Origin: an uncultured Maricaulis sp.
Lineage (GTDB): Bacteria > Pseudomonadota > Alphaproteobacteria > Caulobacterales > Maricaulaceae
Assembly (NCBI RefSeq): GCF_905480005.1
Contig: NZ_CAJQOO010000040.1
Location: 1 to 55,572 of the forward strand
DNA: 55,572 nucleotides
Reading direction: 5' to 3'
Numbering within the stretch: the stretch's first letter is position 1; each line of letters opens with the position of its first letter. The position numbers were made by a program, and so were the translations under genes. The notes under the pieces were generated by a model that did no database searches, was not told where the DNA came from, and was given only the letters and a program-made list of their open reading frames with translations. Below, in pieces: positions 15,908 through 23,870 of this stretch.

Positions 15908-16039
15908 CCATTGATTTCTGGCCAGCGAGCGGGCCGTATCCGGTTCTTGAGGTCAAGGGCGCCGCAGGCGCCGCTGCGCGGTTGAAACCCTTGAGCTCGA
16001 GAACCGGCTACGGCGAACTCCCGGCAAGGGATTTATGGG
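15908..16039. repeat. Interspersed palindromic repeat, family 1, copy B
   Basis: Left arm GCCGTATCCGGTTCTTGAGG then TCAAGGG; right arm CCCTTGAGCTCGAGAACCGG then CTACGGC and a tail CCGGCAAGGGATTTATGG. Central loop GGCGCCGCAGGCGCC. Same overall structure as copies A and D. Confidence 0.82.
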
Positions 16040-16084
16040 CGGGCGTGCGCATTACGTCGGCTTTTAGTCCCTCCAACACCTCAC

Positions 16085-16183
16085 CACCGTCATCCCCCGG
16101 CTTGTCCGGGGGACCTCGTCCACCCGCTCGACGGGGAAGCGCAGGTCCCCCGGATCGCGGCTTGTCCGCGACCGTGGGATGAC
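16085..16183. repeat. Interspersed repeat, family 2, copy 1
   Basis: Nested palindrome: outer GTCATCCC (from 16089) with GGGATGAC (to 16183), and an inner hairpin CCCCCGGCTTGTCCGGGGG followed by ACCTCGTCCAC. The second copy is at 42662-42740. In both places it lies about 50 bp downstream of a family-1 palindrome in the same orientation. Confidence 0.75.
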
Positions 16184-16597
16184 GCCGGTGTGGGTGCGAA
16201 GAGGCTGGGACCATGGCACAGACCTTCGTCTCCGCACGCCAATGCGCCGGAGGATGGGAGGGAACGGGATGCCGGTGGACACCGGGGTGTCCGTTTGGCT
16301 GGTAGGCGGTGTCCGTGGTGTCCTCGGCATCCCGCTCGCGGAGTTTTCCCGGGCTGTCTCCACCCCGATTCCAATGCGTCAGGTAGATGGGGTCGGTCGT
16401 TTAGTGCCCCGCGACCTGGTCGCACGCCCTGCCGGAGCTCTGGACTGTCACATCCATCGCGCGGACAGGCTCCGCTCGTTTCCGGGCACAAGTGACTGAG
16501 CTCGTGCCTCCCGTCCCGAAAACCGAAGGCATTATGGGTCGGCTATCGAGGGGTGGGGATAAGTTCACCTCTATCCCCGCCCCACACACCGTCAACC
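16184..16597. other. Gene-free stretch, nothing recognised
   Basis: Open frames of about 100 codons exist on both strands but lack ribosome binding sites, domain signatures and normal composition. A hairpin GGGGTGGGGATA/TATCCCCGCCCC lies at about 16550-16583 with no T tract. I see no gene. Confidence 0.5.
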
Positions 16598-16700
16598 CGA
16601 TGACAATCGGGACCCAGACTGCGACGCGAAGTGGTTGCCATTCTTGGTGAAATCCAGCTTGCGAGACTGGGTCCTGACCTTCGTCAGGATGACGGTTGAT
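16598..16700. repeat. Inverted repeat element
   Basis: Outer GTCAACCCGATGAC and GTCAGGATGACGGTTGAT, inner GGGACCCAGACTGCG with CGAGACTGGGTCC. It looks like a solitary member of a dispersed palindromic family; only this copy is in the window. Confidence 0.55.
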
Positions 16701-16734
16701 GGCAGGTTGTGCGGGGGATAAGTCGGCTCACACA

Positions 16735-16891
16735 GGTCCTTCCCCTTGATGGGGAAGGTGGGCCGAGGCGTAGCTTCGGGTCGGATCGGGTGAAACGCGG
16801 CAGCGTTCCGGCACCGACGGCAGATCACCCACTCCGTCTCGCCGCTGCGCGGCGATCCACCTCGCCCATCAAGGGCGAGGACCTGTCAGGG
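16735..16891. repeat. Long inverted repeat element
   Basis: The ends are AGGTCCTTCCCCTTGATGGG and CCCATCAAGGGCGAGGACCT, about 110 bp apart, with internal smaller palindromes (CGCCGCTGCGCGGCG). No open frame with coding character. Probably another dispersed palindromic element. Confidence 0.6.
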
Positions 16892-16945
16892 GGGCTTCCC
16901 CACAGCTTCCGGGACCCATCCTTTCGCGAGCTTCGCGCGCAATCA

Positions 16946-16996
16946 TCCATAGACCCCTTGTCAGCCAGCGGGCCGTATCCGGTTCTTGAGCTCAGG
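16946..16996. repeat. Family 1 palindrome, half copy C
   Basis: Only one arm is present: CCATAGACCCCTTGTCAGCC, then GGGCCGTATCCGGTTCTTGA and GCTCAGG. It stops where the loop should begin and lies 14 bp from the stop codon of the DUF2855 gene. Probably a deletion derivative. Confidence 0.75.
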
Positions 16997-17010
16997 CGCG
17001 CCCTACCCGA

Positions 17011-18084
17011 TCAGACCTTGATGCTCACCCCGTCCCGCGGCTTGGCCTGACCGTCCAGCAAAGACTTGTAGACCGATAGCGCGCCGTCGCTTCCCGCCTC
17101 ACTCCGAAAGTCGAAATAGCCCGGTGCCGCGTCGGCAAACTTGCGCCAGGCGGCCTTGTATCTCTGATCGAACGCTTCCGGTCCCCATTGCTTGATGAGG
17201 GTGCGCGCGGCGTCCGGGGCGAAGAAGAATTGCGGCTTGGGTGGTGGCAGGTCGCGCGGCGGGGCGGATTGCTCCCAATGGGCGCCGCCGACGCGGATAT
17301 TGGCGGCGAGCTGGCCGGCGAGACTCTCGTGGAGCGCACGGTTCACATTGGCATCGCCGGCGAAGTCGACGATTGCCGCCGGTGCGTCGGTCGCGAGCGT
17401 ATCGATCGCATCATAGGTCGCGACCGCGTCATAGAGGCCCAGGCCCGACACGAAGTCGGCATTTCCCTTCGAAGTCAGTGCGATCGCCTGGCGTCCGCCG
17501 CCGGCCTTGAGCGCGAAGGCGAGGGCGATGGCGGTCTTGCTGGAGGCGCTGGTCAGGATGACCGGGGCGTCGGTGAGGCCGTTCTCCGGGTCGCGCAGGA
17601 AGAAGTCGAGCAGCCAGGCCGTGATGAAGAGCGGCTGCAACACCATTTGCGCGGCCTCGCCCGCAGGTGACCAGCCGGGATCGGCGGCGCAGCGGACGTA
17701 ATTATTGTAGGCAGGCGGCAATTCGGCGCGATGAGCGGCCATGTCGACAAAGGCGCCGGGGCTGACCTTGCCCGGCTGGACGATGAGTTCACCGCCAGCG
17801 GGGAAATAGCCGTATATCCGCTCGCCGACACTCAGCCCGTCAGCGCGGCTTTCCGCGACATCCGCGAATCCCCAGACCGGAAGCCGGCAGCGACCATCTG
17901 CGCCCGGGAAGAAGTCCCAGTAGCGCATTGCATCGCCGAAGGCGGCATAGGTGATATTATTTGCAGTCAGCGCGAAGCTGTTGATGGCGAGGCGGACCTC
18001 GCCGTCATCGAGGGCGCGGACCGGCTCCTCGACCAGTTGCACGTCGGTAATGGTTTCGCGGTCAATGGACAGGGCCCAAGTCAT
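17011..18084 (-). CDS. DUF2855 family protein
   Basis: 357 residues. The sequence (FALTANNITYAAFGDAMRYW, PVWGFADV, GYFPAGGELIVQP, and the ILTSASSKTA stretch) matches DUF2855, proteins distantly like medium-chain dehydrogenases with a degenerate nucleotide-binding fold; no zinc ligands are seen. Function is unknown to me. The start is the ATG at 18084 with GGGAGAG upstream, which removes 26 residues of an open extension. It is divergent from ccoN. Confidence 0.85.
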   Translation of the reverse strand: MTWALSIDRETITDVQLVEEPVRALDDGEVRLAINSFALTANNITYAAFGDAMRYWDFFPGADGRCRLPVWGFADVAESRADGLSVGERIYGYFPAGGELIVQPGKVSPGAFVDMAAHRAELPPAYNNYVRCAADPGWSPAGEAAQMVLQPLFITAWLLDFFLRDPENGLTDAPVILTSASSKTAIALAFALKAGGGRQAIALTSKGNADFVSGLGLYDAVATYDAIDTLATDAPAAIVDFAGDANVNRALHESLAGQLAANIRVGGAHWEQSAPPRDLPPPKPQFFFAPDAARTLIKQWGPEAFDQRYKAAWRKFADAAPGYFDFRSEAGSDGALSVYKSLLDGQAKPRDGVSIKV

Positions 18085-18260
18085 CGATCTCTCCCGTTGG
18101 CGGCTGTCTGTGCAGCCTGATCGGGGAGAGTTGACGGGTTCAGGCACGCGATCAACCCGCAAGGCTCACAGGCGCGCATTTTTGTCCGGAATATCCGGGT
18201 GCCGGGACGCGTGTGCAGGGCGCGTCAGGCTCGCTCCAGGGATGTGGCAAAGGTCCGCTG

Positions 18261-18274
18261 TGTCGCACGTGACA
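18261..18274. promoter_or_regulatory. Possible CRP/FNR-family site TGTCG-N4-TGACA
   Basis: A near-symmetrical 5-4-5 motif 70 bp upstream of the ccoN start. cbb3 oxidase operons are usually activated by FNR/FixK-type proteins binding TTGAT-N4-ATCAA; that canonical box is not seen in the spacer, and this is only a weak alternative. Confidence 0.25.
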
Positions 18275-18344
18275 AATTGCCATAGATATTTTGGGGGAAA
18301 CTGCGTTACACCCGGATCATGAAAGCCAATCTCCGGGGGCGCAC

Positions 18345-19997
18345 ATGATATCCGCTCAAGGGCTGAAGCGGGCGGGTTCCGACCCAAGCACAGCCATCGT
18401 TCTTCTCATCACCATTCTCGGTGCCATCTGGTCGCTTTTCGCAGCAGCCTATGCGCCGGACGCCGCTATGCGAGGTCAGTCCTGGCTGATCCTCGGCGGT
18501 TTCCTCACCGGGATATTCCTGCTTGTCGGTTCGATCGCCGGCGGCGGCGTCATCACGGATGAGCGCGAGTACAATGAAAACCTTATAAAAGCTGGTGTCA
18601 TTGCCTCTCTATTCTGGGGTGTGGCCGGGCTTCTGGTCGGTGTTGTCATCGCCTTTCAGCTCGCTTTTCCGGTCCTGAACATCGAAGCTTTCGGGTTCAC
18701 CAATTTCGGCCGTTTGCGCCCGCTGCACACCTCGGCGGTGATCTTTGCCTTCGGCGGCAATGTCCTGCTGGCCACGTCCTTCTACGTTGTCCAGCGAACC
18801 TGCCGGACGCGCATCGCCGGCGGGATCTGGCCCTGGTTCGTGTTCTGGGGATATCAATTCTTCATCCTGATCGCCGCTTCGGGTTATCTGATCGGGATTA
18901 CCCAGGGCAAGGAGTACGCCGAGCCGGAATGGTATGCCGATATCTGGCTGACCCTCGTCTGGGTGGTTTATCTCCTCGTCTTCCTCGGCACGCTGTGGAA
19001 GCGCAAGGAAAAGCACATCTATGTGGCGAACTGGTTCTTCCTGGCCTTCATCGTCACGATCGCTGTCCTGCATGTGATCAACAATCTGTCGATGCCGGTC
19101 TCCTGGGTCGGATCGCGCTCCTATTCGGCCTTTGCCGGGGTGCAGGATGCGTTGATCCAGTGGTGGTACGGCCATAATGCGGTTGGCTTCTTCCTGACCG
19201 CCGGCTTCCTCGGGATCATGTATTATTTCATCCCCAAGCGGGTGAACCGGCCGGTCTATTCCTACCGCCTGTCGATCATCCACTTCTGGTCGCTGATCTT
19301 CATCTATATCTGGGCCGGTCCGCACCACCTGCACTATACGGCCCTGCCGGAATGGGCGCAGACACTGGGCATGACCTTCTCGATCATGCTGTGGATGCCG
19401 TCCTGGGGCGGGATGATCAACGGCCTGATGACGCTCTCGGGCGCCTGGGACAAGCTGCGTACCGACCCGGTGGTCCGCATGCTGGTCATGTCGGTCGCCT
19501 TCTACGGCATGTCGACCTTTGAGGGTCCGGTCATGTCGATCCGTGCCGTGAACGCGCTGTCGCACTACACGGACTGGACGATCGGGCATGTGCACTCCGG
19601 TGCGCTCGGCTGGGTCGGCTTCGTCTCCTTCGGTGCGCTCTATTGCCTGGTTCCATGGTTGTGGAAGCGCAAGGGCATGTACTCCAAGGCGCTGGTCGAC
19701 TGGCACTTCTGGATCGCGACGATCGGCATCCTGCTCTACATCACCTCGATGTGGACGGCCGGTATCCTCCAGGGCCTCTGGTGGCGCACCTATGACGCGC
19801 TCGGCTTCCTGGAATACTCCTTCGTGGAGACCGTAGAAGCCATGTTCATTCCATACGTGATCCGGGCGGTGGGCGGCGTGCTCTACCTCGCTGGTGCCCT
19901 GATCATGGTCTATAATGTGTACCGCACCGTTCGGGGCGACGAGGTTGAGGACGACGAGAATGTCGTCGAGCAACCCGCCCTCCAGCCGGCGCAATAG
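18345..19997 (+). CDS. ccoN: Cytochrome c oxidase, cbb3-type, subunit I
   Basis: 550 residues, a polytopic heme-copper oxidase catalytic subunit in the inner membrane that reduces O2 at low tension. Seen: [16 protein letters not shown] with a low-spin heme histidine, the active-site region [39 protein letters not shown] with the CuB histidines, and [17 protein letters not shown] near the C-terminus. The start is the ATG at 18345; the 18 extra upstream codons do not fit the family. First gene of ccoNOQP. Confidence 0.97.
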   Translation: MISAQGLKRAGSDPSTAIVLLITILGAIWSLFAAAYAPDAAMRGQSWLILGGFLTGIFLLVGSIAGGGVITDEREYNENLIKAGVIASLFWGVAGLLVGVVIAFQLAFPVLNIEAFGFTNFGRLRPLHTSAVIFAFGGNVLLATSFYVVQRTCRTRIAGGIWPWFVFWGYQFFILIAASGYLIGITQGKEYAEPEWYADIWLTLVWVVYLLVFLGTLWKRKEKHIYVANWFFLAFIVTIAVLHVINNLSMPVSWVGSRSYSAFAGVQDALIQWWYGHNAVGFFLTAGFLGIMYYFIPKRVNRPVYSYRLSIIHFWSLIFIYIWAGPHHLHYTALPEWAQTLGMTFSIMLWMPSWGGMINGLMTLSGAWDKLRTDPVVRMLVMSVAFYGMSTFEGPVMSIRAVNALSHYTDWTIGHVHSGALGWVGFVSFGALYCLVPWLWKRKGMYSKALVDWHFWIATIGILLYITSMWTAGILQGLWWRTYDALGFLEYSFVETVEAMFIPYVIRAVGGVLYLAGALIMVYNVYRTVRGDEVEDDENVVEQPALQPAQ

Positions 19998-20006
19998 GAG
20001 GTCGCA

Positions 20007-20765
20007 ATGTCAGGGAAAAAATCTCTCTGGAGCGATCTGCACAAATCGCTCTTCGAAAAGAAACCGCTCGTCCTCACCGTTGGTGTTCTGGTGACCGTGT
20101 CCATCGGCGGCATCGTCGAGATTGCACCGCTCTTCTACCTCGACTCGACAATCGAGGAAGTCGAAGGGGTGCGGCCATACACGCCGCTCGAACAATTGGG
20201 CCGGGACATCTATATCCGCGAGGGCTGCTATAATTGCCACTCGCAGATGATCCGCCCGCTGCGCGATGAGGTGGAGCGTTATGGCCACTACTCGCTGGCG
20301 GCCGAGAGCATGTATGACCATCCCTTCCAGTGGGGGTCGAAACGGACCGGGCCGGACCTGGCCCGCATCGGCGGGCTCTATTCGGACGAATGGCATCGCG
20401 ACCATATGCGACGCCCGCAATCCGTGGTCCCGGAATCGGTGATGCCGGCCTATCCCTTCCTGGAGAATTCCGAGCTCGCTTTCGACAATGTCGAAGCCAA
20501 TCTGCGCGCCTTGCGCACGGTCGGCGTGCCCTATGATAACGGCATGCTGGAAGCGGCTGTTTCGGACGTGGAGACCCAGCTGGATCCCTATGCCGAGGAT
20601 TATGATGGCTTCCAGGAACGCTATCCGGGCGCGGTCATGCGTGATTTCGACGGCAATCCGGATCAGGTGACCGAGCTCGATGCGCTCATCGCCTATCTGC
20701 AGGTTCTCGGCACCATGGTGGACTTCTCCACCTATGAGGCCGAAGCCGATGAAAATCTGAGGTAG
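20007..20765 (+). CDS. ccoO: Cytochrome c oxidase, cbb3-type, subunit II (mono-heme)
   Basis: 252 residues. One N-terminal membrane anchor (about 20-44) and a periplasmic cytochrome c domain with the heme motif CYNCH (74-78) and a downstream Met ligand in [10 protein letters not shown]. It passes electrons from CcoP to CcoN. It starts 9 bp after ccoN with AGGAGG just upstream of the ATG. Confidence 0.97.
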   Translation: MSGKKSLWSDLHKSLFEKKPLVLTVGVLVTVSIGGIVEIAPLFYLDSTIEEVEGVRPYTPLEQLGRDIYIREGCYNCHSQMIRPLRDEVERYGHYSLAAESMYDHPFQWGSKRTGPDLARIGGLYSDEWHRDHMRRPQSVVPESVMPAYPFLENSELAFDNVEANLRALRTVGVPYDNGMLEAAVSDVETQLDPYAEDYDGFQERYPGAVMRDFDGNPDQVTELDALIAYLQVLGTMVDFSTYEAEADENLR

Positions 20766-20769
20766 GCCG

Positions 20770-20967
20770 ATGTATGAGATCCTCTCAACCTTCGCGCAGA
20801 CCTGGGGCTTGCTGATCTTCGTGGCCTTGTTCGCCGCGGCGCTTGTCTATGCGCTCTGGCCGCGCAACCAGGCGCTGTTCGACGCGGCTGCCAGCGCCCC
20901 GCTCACTGAAAACGATACGCCGGCTGCGGCCGACGAGACCGAGGACGAGACCCATGTCCGAGCATGA
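20770..20967 (+). CDS. ccoQ: cbb3-type cytochrome oxidase subunit CcoQ
   Basis: 65 residues. A single transmembrane helix (about 10-28) followed by a short hydrophilic tail (LWPRNQALFDAAA). This is the small stabilising subunit of the cbb3 complex. Located between ccoO and ccoP, 4 bp after ccoO, overlapping ccoP by 14 bp. Confidence 0.92.
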   Translation: MYEILSTFAQTWGLLIFVALFAAALVYALWPRNQALFDAAASAPLTENDTPAAADETEDETHVRA

Positions 20968-21877
20968 TGAAACGCGTGAAACCGACGCTCATTCCGGCAC
21001 CGAGACCACTGGTCATGAATGGGATGGCATCAAGGAACTCGACACGCCCCTGCCGCGCTGGTGGCTGTATATCTTCTACGCCAGCTGTGTCTGGGCCGTA
21101 ATCTACTGGGTGCTCATGCCGGCCTGGCCGGCGCTTCCCGGTCTGGCGGGCGAGACCGATCACACCCGCGGGCTGCGCAATCACTCCGAACGCGCCAATG
21201 TGGCCGAAGCGCTTGATGCGCTGGCCGAGCAGCGCGCGGTCGGATTCGCCGCCCTGGAAGGCGCCTCGATCGGCGAGATCGAGAATGACCCGGAATTGCT
21301 CGGCTTCGTGCTGGCAGCCGGTGAGACCGTCTTCCGGGACCGCTGCGGCACGTGCCACGGCGTCGGCGGGCAGGGCTTTGTCGGCTATCCCAATCTGAAT
21401 GATGATGTCTGGCTGTGGGGCGGGTCCTATGACGATATCCGTCATACGCTCCAGGTCGGCATTCGCTCCGAGCATCCTGACACCCGCTTCTCGCAAATGC
21501 CGGCCTTTGGTCGTGACGAGCTGCTGAGCCGCGCCGAGATCGGTGAGGTCACCGATTATGTCCTCTCCCTTTCCGGGACCAGCGCCGATGCCGGCGCGAT
21601 CAGTCGCGGGCAGGCGATCTATGACTCGCAATGTGCCAGCTGCCATATGGCTGACGGACGCGGTGACCGTGCGCAGGGCGCACCGAGCCTGACCGATCAG
21701 GACTGGCTCTACGGCGGAAGTCGCGAGCAGATCATGGCCTCCATCCATCGCGGTCCATACGGTGTCATGCCGGCCTGGGAAGACCGCCTGGAGGAGACCA
21801 CGCTGGACGCGCTCGCGGCCTATGTCTTCCTGCGGGGCGGCGGCGAGGATGCGACAGCTGGTCCCACGGGGCAGTAG
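20954..21877 (+). CDS. ccoP: Cytochrome c oxidase, cbb3-type, subunit III (di-heme)
   Basis: 307 residues. One membrane helix (about 36-57) after the WDGIKELDTPLPRWW signature, then two cytochrome c domains with CGTCH (131-135) and CASCH (227-231). It receives electrons from soluble or membrane cytochrome c. The ATG at 20954 lies inside ccoQ. Met ligands are likely in MPAFG and VMPAW. Confidence 0.97.
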   Translation: MSEHDETRETDAHSGTETTGHEWDGIKELDTPLPRWWLYIFYASCVWAVIYWVLMPAWPALPGLAGETDHTRGLRNHSERANVAEALDALAEQRAVGFAALEGASIGEIENDPELLGFVLAAGETVFRDRCGTCHGVGGQGFVGYPNLNDDVWLWGGSYDDIRHTLQVGIRSEHPDTRFSQMPAFGRDELLSRAEIGEVTDYVLSLSGTSADAGAISRGQAIYDSQCASCHMADGRGDRAQGAPSLTDQDWLYGGSREQIMASIHRGPYGVMPAWEDRLEETTLDALAAYVFLRGGGEDATAGPTGQ

Positions 21878-21918
21878 GTCGCATAGTGACCCTATGAGAA
21901 ATCCGGTTTAACGCTGTC

Positions 21919-23400
21919 ATGTCCAACGCCACTCCCAAGAACATGGCAGCGCCCGGGATCTCCCGGTCCAAGGCCGAGGCGGTCAATGCCGCCGACACGC
22001 GTGAGCTCTACAAGAAGCGCGAGCCGATCTATCCCAAGCTGGCGCACGGCAAGTTCCGCTTCGTCAAATGGGTGATCATGGCGCTCGCGCTGGGGGTGTA
22101 TTACCTCATCCCCTTCCTGCGCTGGGACCGGGGTCCCGGGGCGCCCGACCAGGCCGTCCTGGTCGATTTCGCCCATGGCCGCTTCTACTTCTTCTTCCTC
22201 GAGATCTGGCCGCAGGAAATCTACTACGTCACCGGCTTGCTCATCATGGCGGCGCTGGGCCTGTTTCTGGCCAGCGCGCTGTTCGGTCGGGTCTGGTGTG
22301 GCTATGCCTGCCCGCAGACCGTCTGGACCGATCTCTTCATCATGGTCGAACGGATGTTCGAAGGGGATCGCAATGCCCGGATGAAGCTGGACCGCGCGCC
22401 CTGGTCGCTGAACAAGGCCTGGCGCAAGGTCGGCAAGCACGCCATCTGGCTGATCATCGCCTTTGCGACCGGGGGCGCCTGGATCCTCTATTTCCATGAT
22501 GCCTGGGACACGCTCGCGAATTTCTTCGCCGGCACGGCTGCGCCGTCCTCCTACGTCTTCGCCGGGGTTCTTACCTTCACCACCTATACGCTGGCCGGCA
22601 CGATGCGTGAGCAGGTCTGCACCTATATGTGCCCCTGGCCGCGCATCCAGGCGGCGATGACGGATCGCGACGCGCTCAATGTCACCTACCGGATCGATCG
22701 TGGTGAGCCGCGCGGTGCCCACAAGAAGACCGAGAGCTGGGACAATCGGGGCGATTGCATCGATTGCAAGCAATGCATCGCGGTCTGCCCGATGGGGATC
22801 GATATTCGTGACGGGGCGCAGCTGGAGTGTATCCAGTGCGGGCTTTGCATTGATGCCTGCGATGACATCATGGGCAAGGTCGGGCGTCCGACCGGACTGA
22901 TTACCTATGAGACAGACGACAATGTCGACCGCTTCGTGAGGGGCGAGAAACCCCGCTATCCCTTCATCCGGCCGCGCACCATGGTCTATGCGGTCTCGCT
23001 GGCCATTGTGAGCGCCCTGATGCTGGGCGCCCTGGTGACCCGGACCCATCTGGAACTGAATTCCCAGCGCGACCGCAATCCGAATTATGTGCGCCTGTCC
23101 GATGGCGCCGTGCGCAATGGCTATACCGTCAATGTCATCAACAAGGCCAATGCGCCACGCGTGATGGAGCTGGCGGTGGAGGGCGATCCGGCGATCGGCG
23201 TGCGCATCCTCGGCGCGGCTGACATGACGCCGGACCGGATCGAGATCGGTCCCGACCGCTCGCAGGACTATGTCGTCTATCTGACCCTGCCAGGGGCGGC
23301 GATTGATGGCCCGAGCGAAGACATTGCCTTCGTCGTGACCGACCGGGAAACCGGCGAGACGGCACGATCCTCATCCGTCCTGATTACCGGAGCCGAGTGA
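21919..23400 (+). CDS. ccoG: cbb3 oxidase assembly protein CcoG (RdxA/FixG), polyferredoxin-like
   Basis: 493 residues. Inner-membrane protein with several helices (GRVWCGYACPQTVW lies between helices) and a double 4Fe-4S ferredoxin segment, CIDCKQCIAVCP and CIQCGLCIDAC, then a C-terminal Ig-like periplasmic domain. CcoG is linked to copper reduction during cbb3 assembly. It starts 41 bp after ccoP, so it is probably on the same transcript, and its TGA overlaps the ccoH ATG by one base. Confidence 0.96.
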   Translation: MSNATPKNMAAPGISRSKAEAVNAADTRELYKKREPIYPKLAHGKFRFVKWVIMALALGVYYLIPFLRWDRGPGAPDQAVLVDFAHGRFYFFFLEIWPQEIYYVTGLLIMAALGLFLASALFGRVWCGYACPQTVWTDLFIMVERMFEGDRNARMKLDRAPWSLNKAWRKVGKHAIWLIIAFATGGAWILYFHDAWDTLANFFAGTAAPSSYVFAGVLTFTTYTLAGTMREQVCTYMCPWPRIQAAMTDRDALNVTYRIDRGEPRGAHKKTESWDNRGDCIDCKQCIAVCPMGIDIRDGAQLECIQCGLCIDACDDIMGKVGRPTGLITYETDDNVDRFVRGEKPRYPFIRPRTMVYAVSLAIVSALMLGALVTRTHLELNSQRDRNPNYVRLSDGAVRNGYTVNVINKANAPRVMELAVEGDPAIGVRILGAADMTPDRIEIGPDRSQDYVVYLTLPGAAIDGPSEDIAFVVTDRETGETARSSSVLITGAE

Positions 23401-23870
23401 TGCGAAACCCCTTCAACCCCCTGCGCGGCTGGCATGTCCTGATCCTCATCCTGGCCTTTTTCGGGGTCACGATCGGGGTCAATGCGACCTTCATCACCCT
23501 CGCCCTGCGGACCCATCCGGGCGAAGACGTGCCGCGCTCCTATGTCCAGGGGCTGAACTACAATGACACGCTGGACCGCCGCCGCGCGCAGGAAGCCCTG
23601 GGCTGGACGGCTCGTGTGAACCTGGTCGAGCGCGATGTCGTCCTGGCCATCAGTGCCGCCGATGGCAGCCCGGTCGCAGGGCTCGATCTCGTCGGGACGC
23701 TGATTCATCCCGCCGACACGTCGCGCGACTGTCCGCTGGCCTTCGCCGAATCCCGACCGGGCGTATACCGTGTGACCCTGCCCTGTGACGGGCAGGGCGA
23801 TTGGCGCCTTGAGGCGCATAGTCGCGATGATGCCCCGTTCGAGATGGTCAGTGAGTTATGGCTGCCTTAG
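23400..23870 (+). CDS. ccoH: cbb3 oxidase assembly protein CcoH (FixH)
   Basis: 156 residues. An N-terminal helix (GWHVLILILAFFGVTIGVN) and a periplasmic FixH domain with the SYVQGLNYNDTLDRRRAQ segment and LGWTARV. Needed for stable assembly of cbb3 oxidase. It overlaps ccoG by 1 bp and ccoI by 13 bp, which points to tight translational coupling. Confidence 0.93.
   Translation: MRNPFNPLRGWHVLILILAFFGVTIGVNATFITLALRTHPGEDVPRSYVQGLNYNDTLDRRRAQEALGWTARVNLVERDVVLAISAADGSPVAGLDLVGTLIHPADTSRDCPLAFAESRPGVYRVTLPCDGQGDWRLEAHSRDDAPFEMVSELWLP

Noticed and set aside
16179-16499. Overlapping frames of about 100 codons in the repeat tract
   Set aside because: Arg/Pro/Gly-rich composition, no ribosome binding site, and they begin inside a repeat element.
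15908-17000. CRISPR array or tandem repeats in the repeat-rich tract
   Set aside because: The repeats are palindromic, of different kinds and irregularly spaced; there is no regular repeat-spacer pattern and no cas gene.
18609-19994. Minus-strand open frame of about 461 codons opposite ccoN
   Set aside because: Shadow of a polytopic membrane protein gene: it is rich in Asp, Glu, Arg, His and Gln as expected from the complement of hydrophobic codons.
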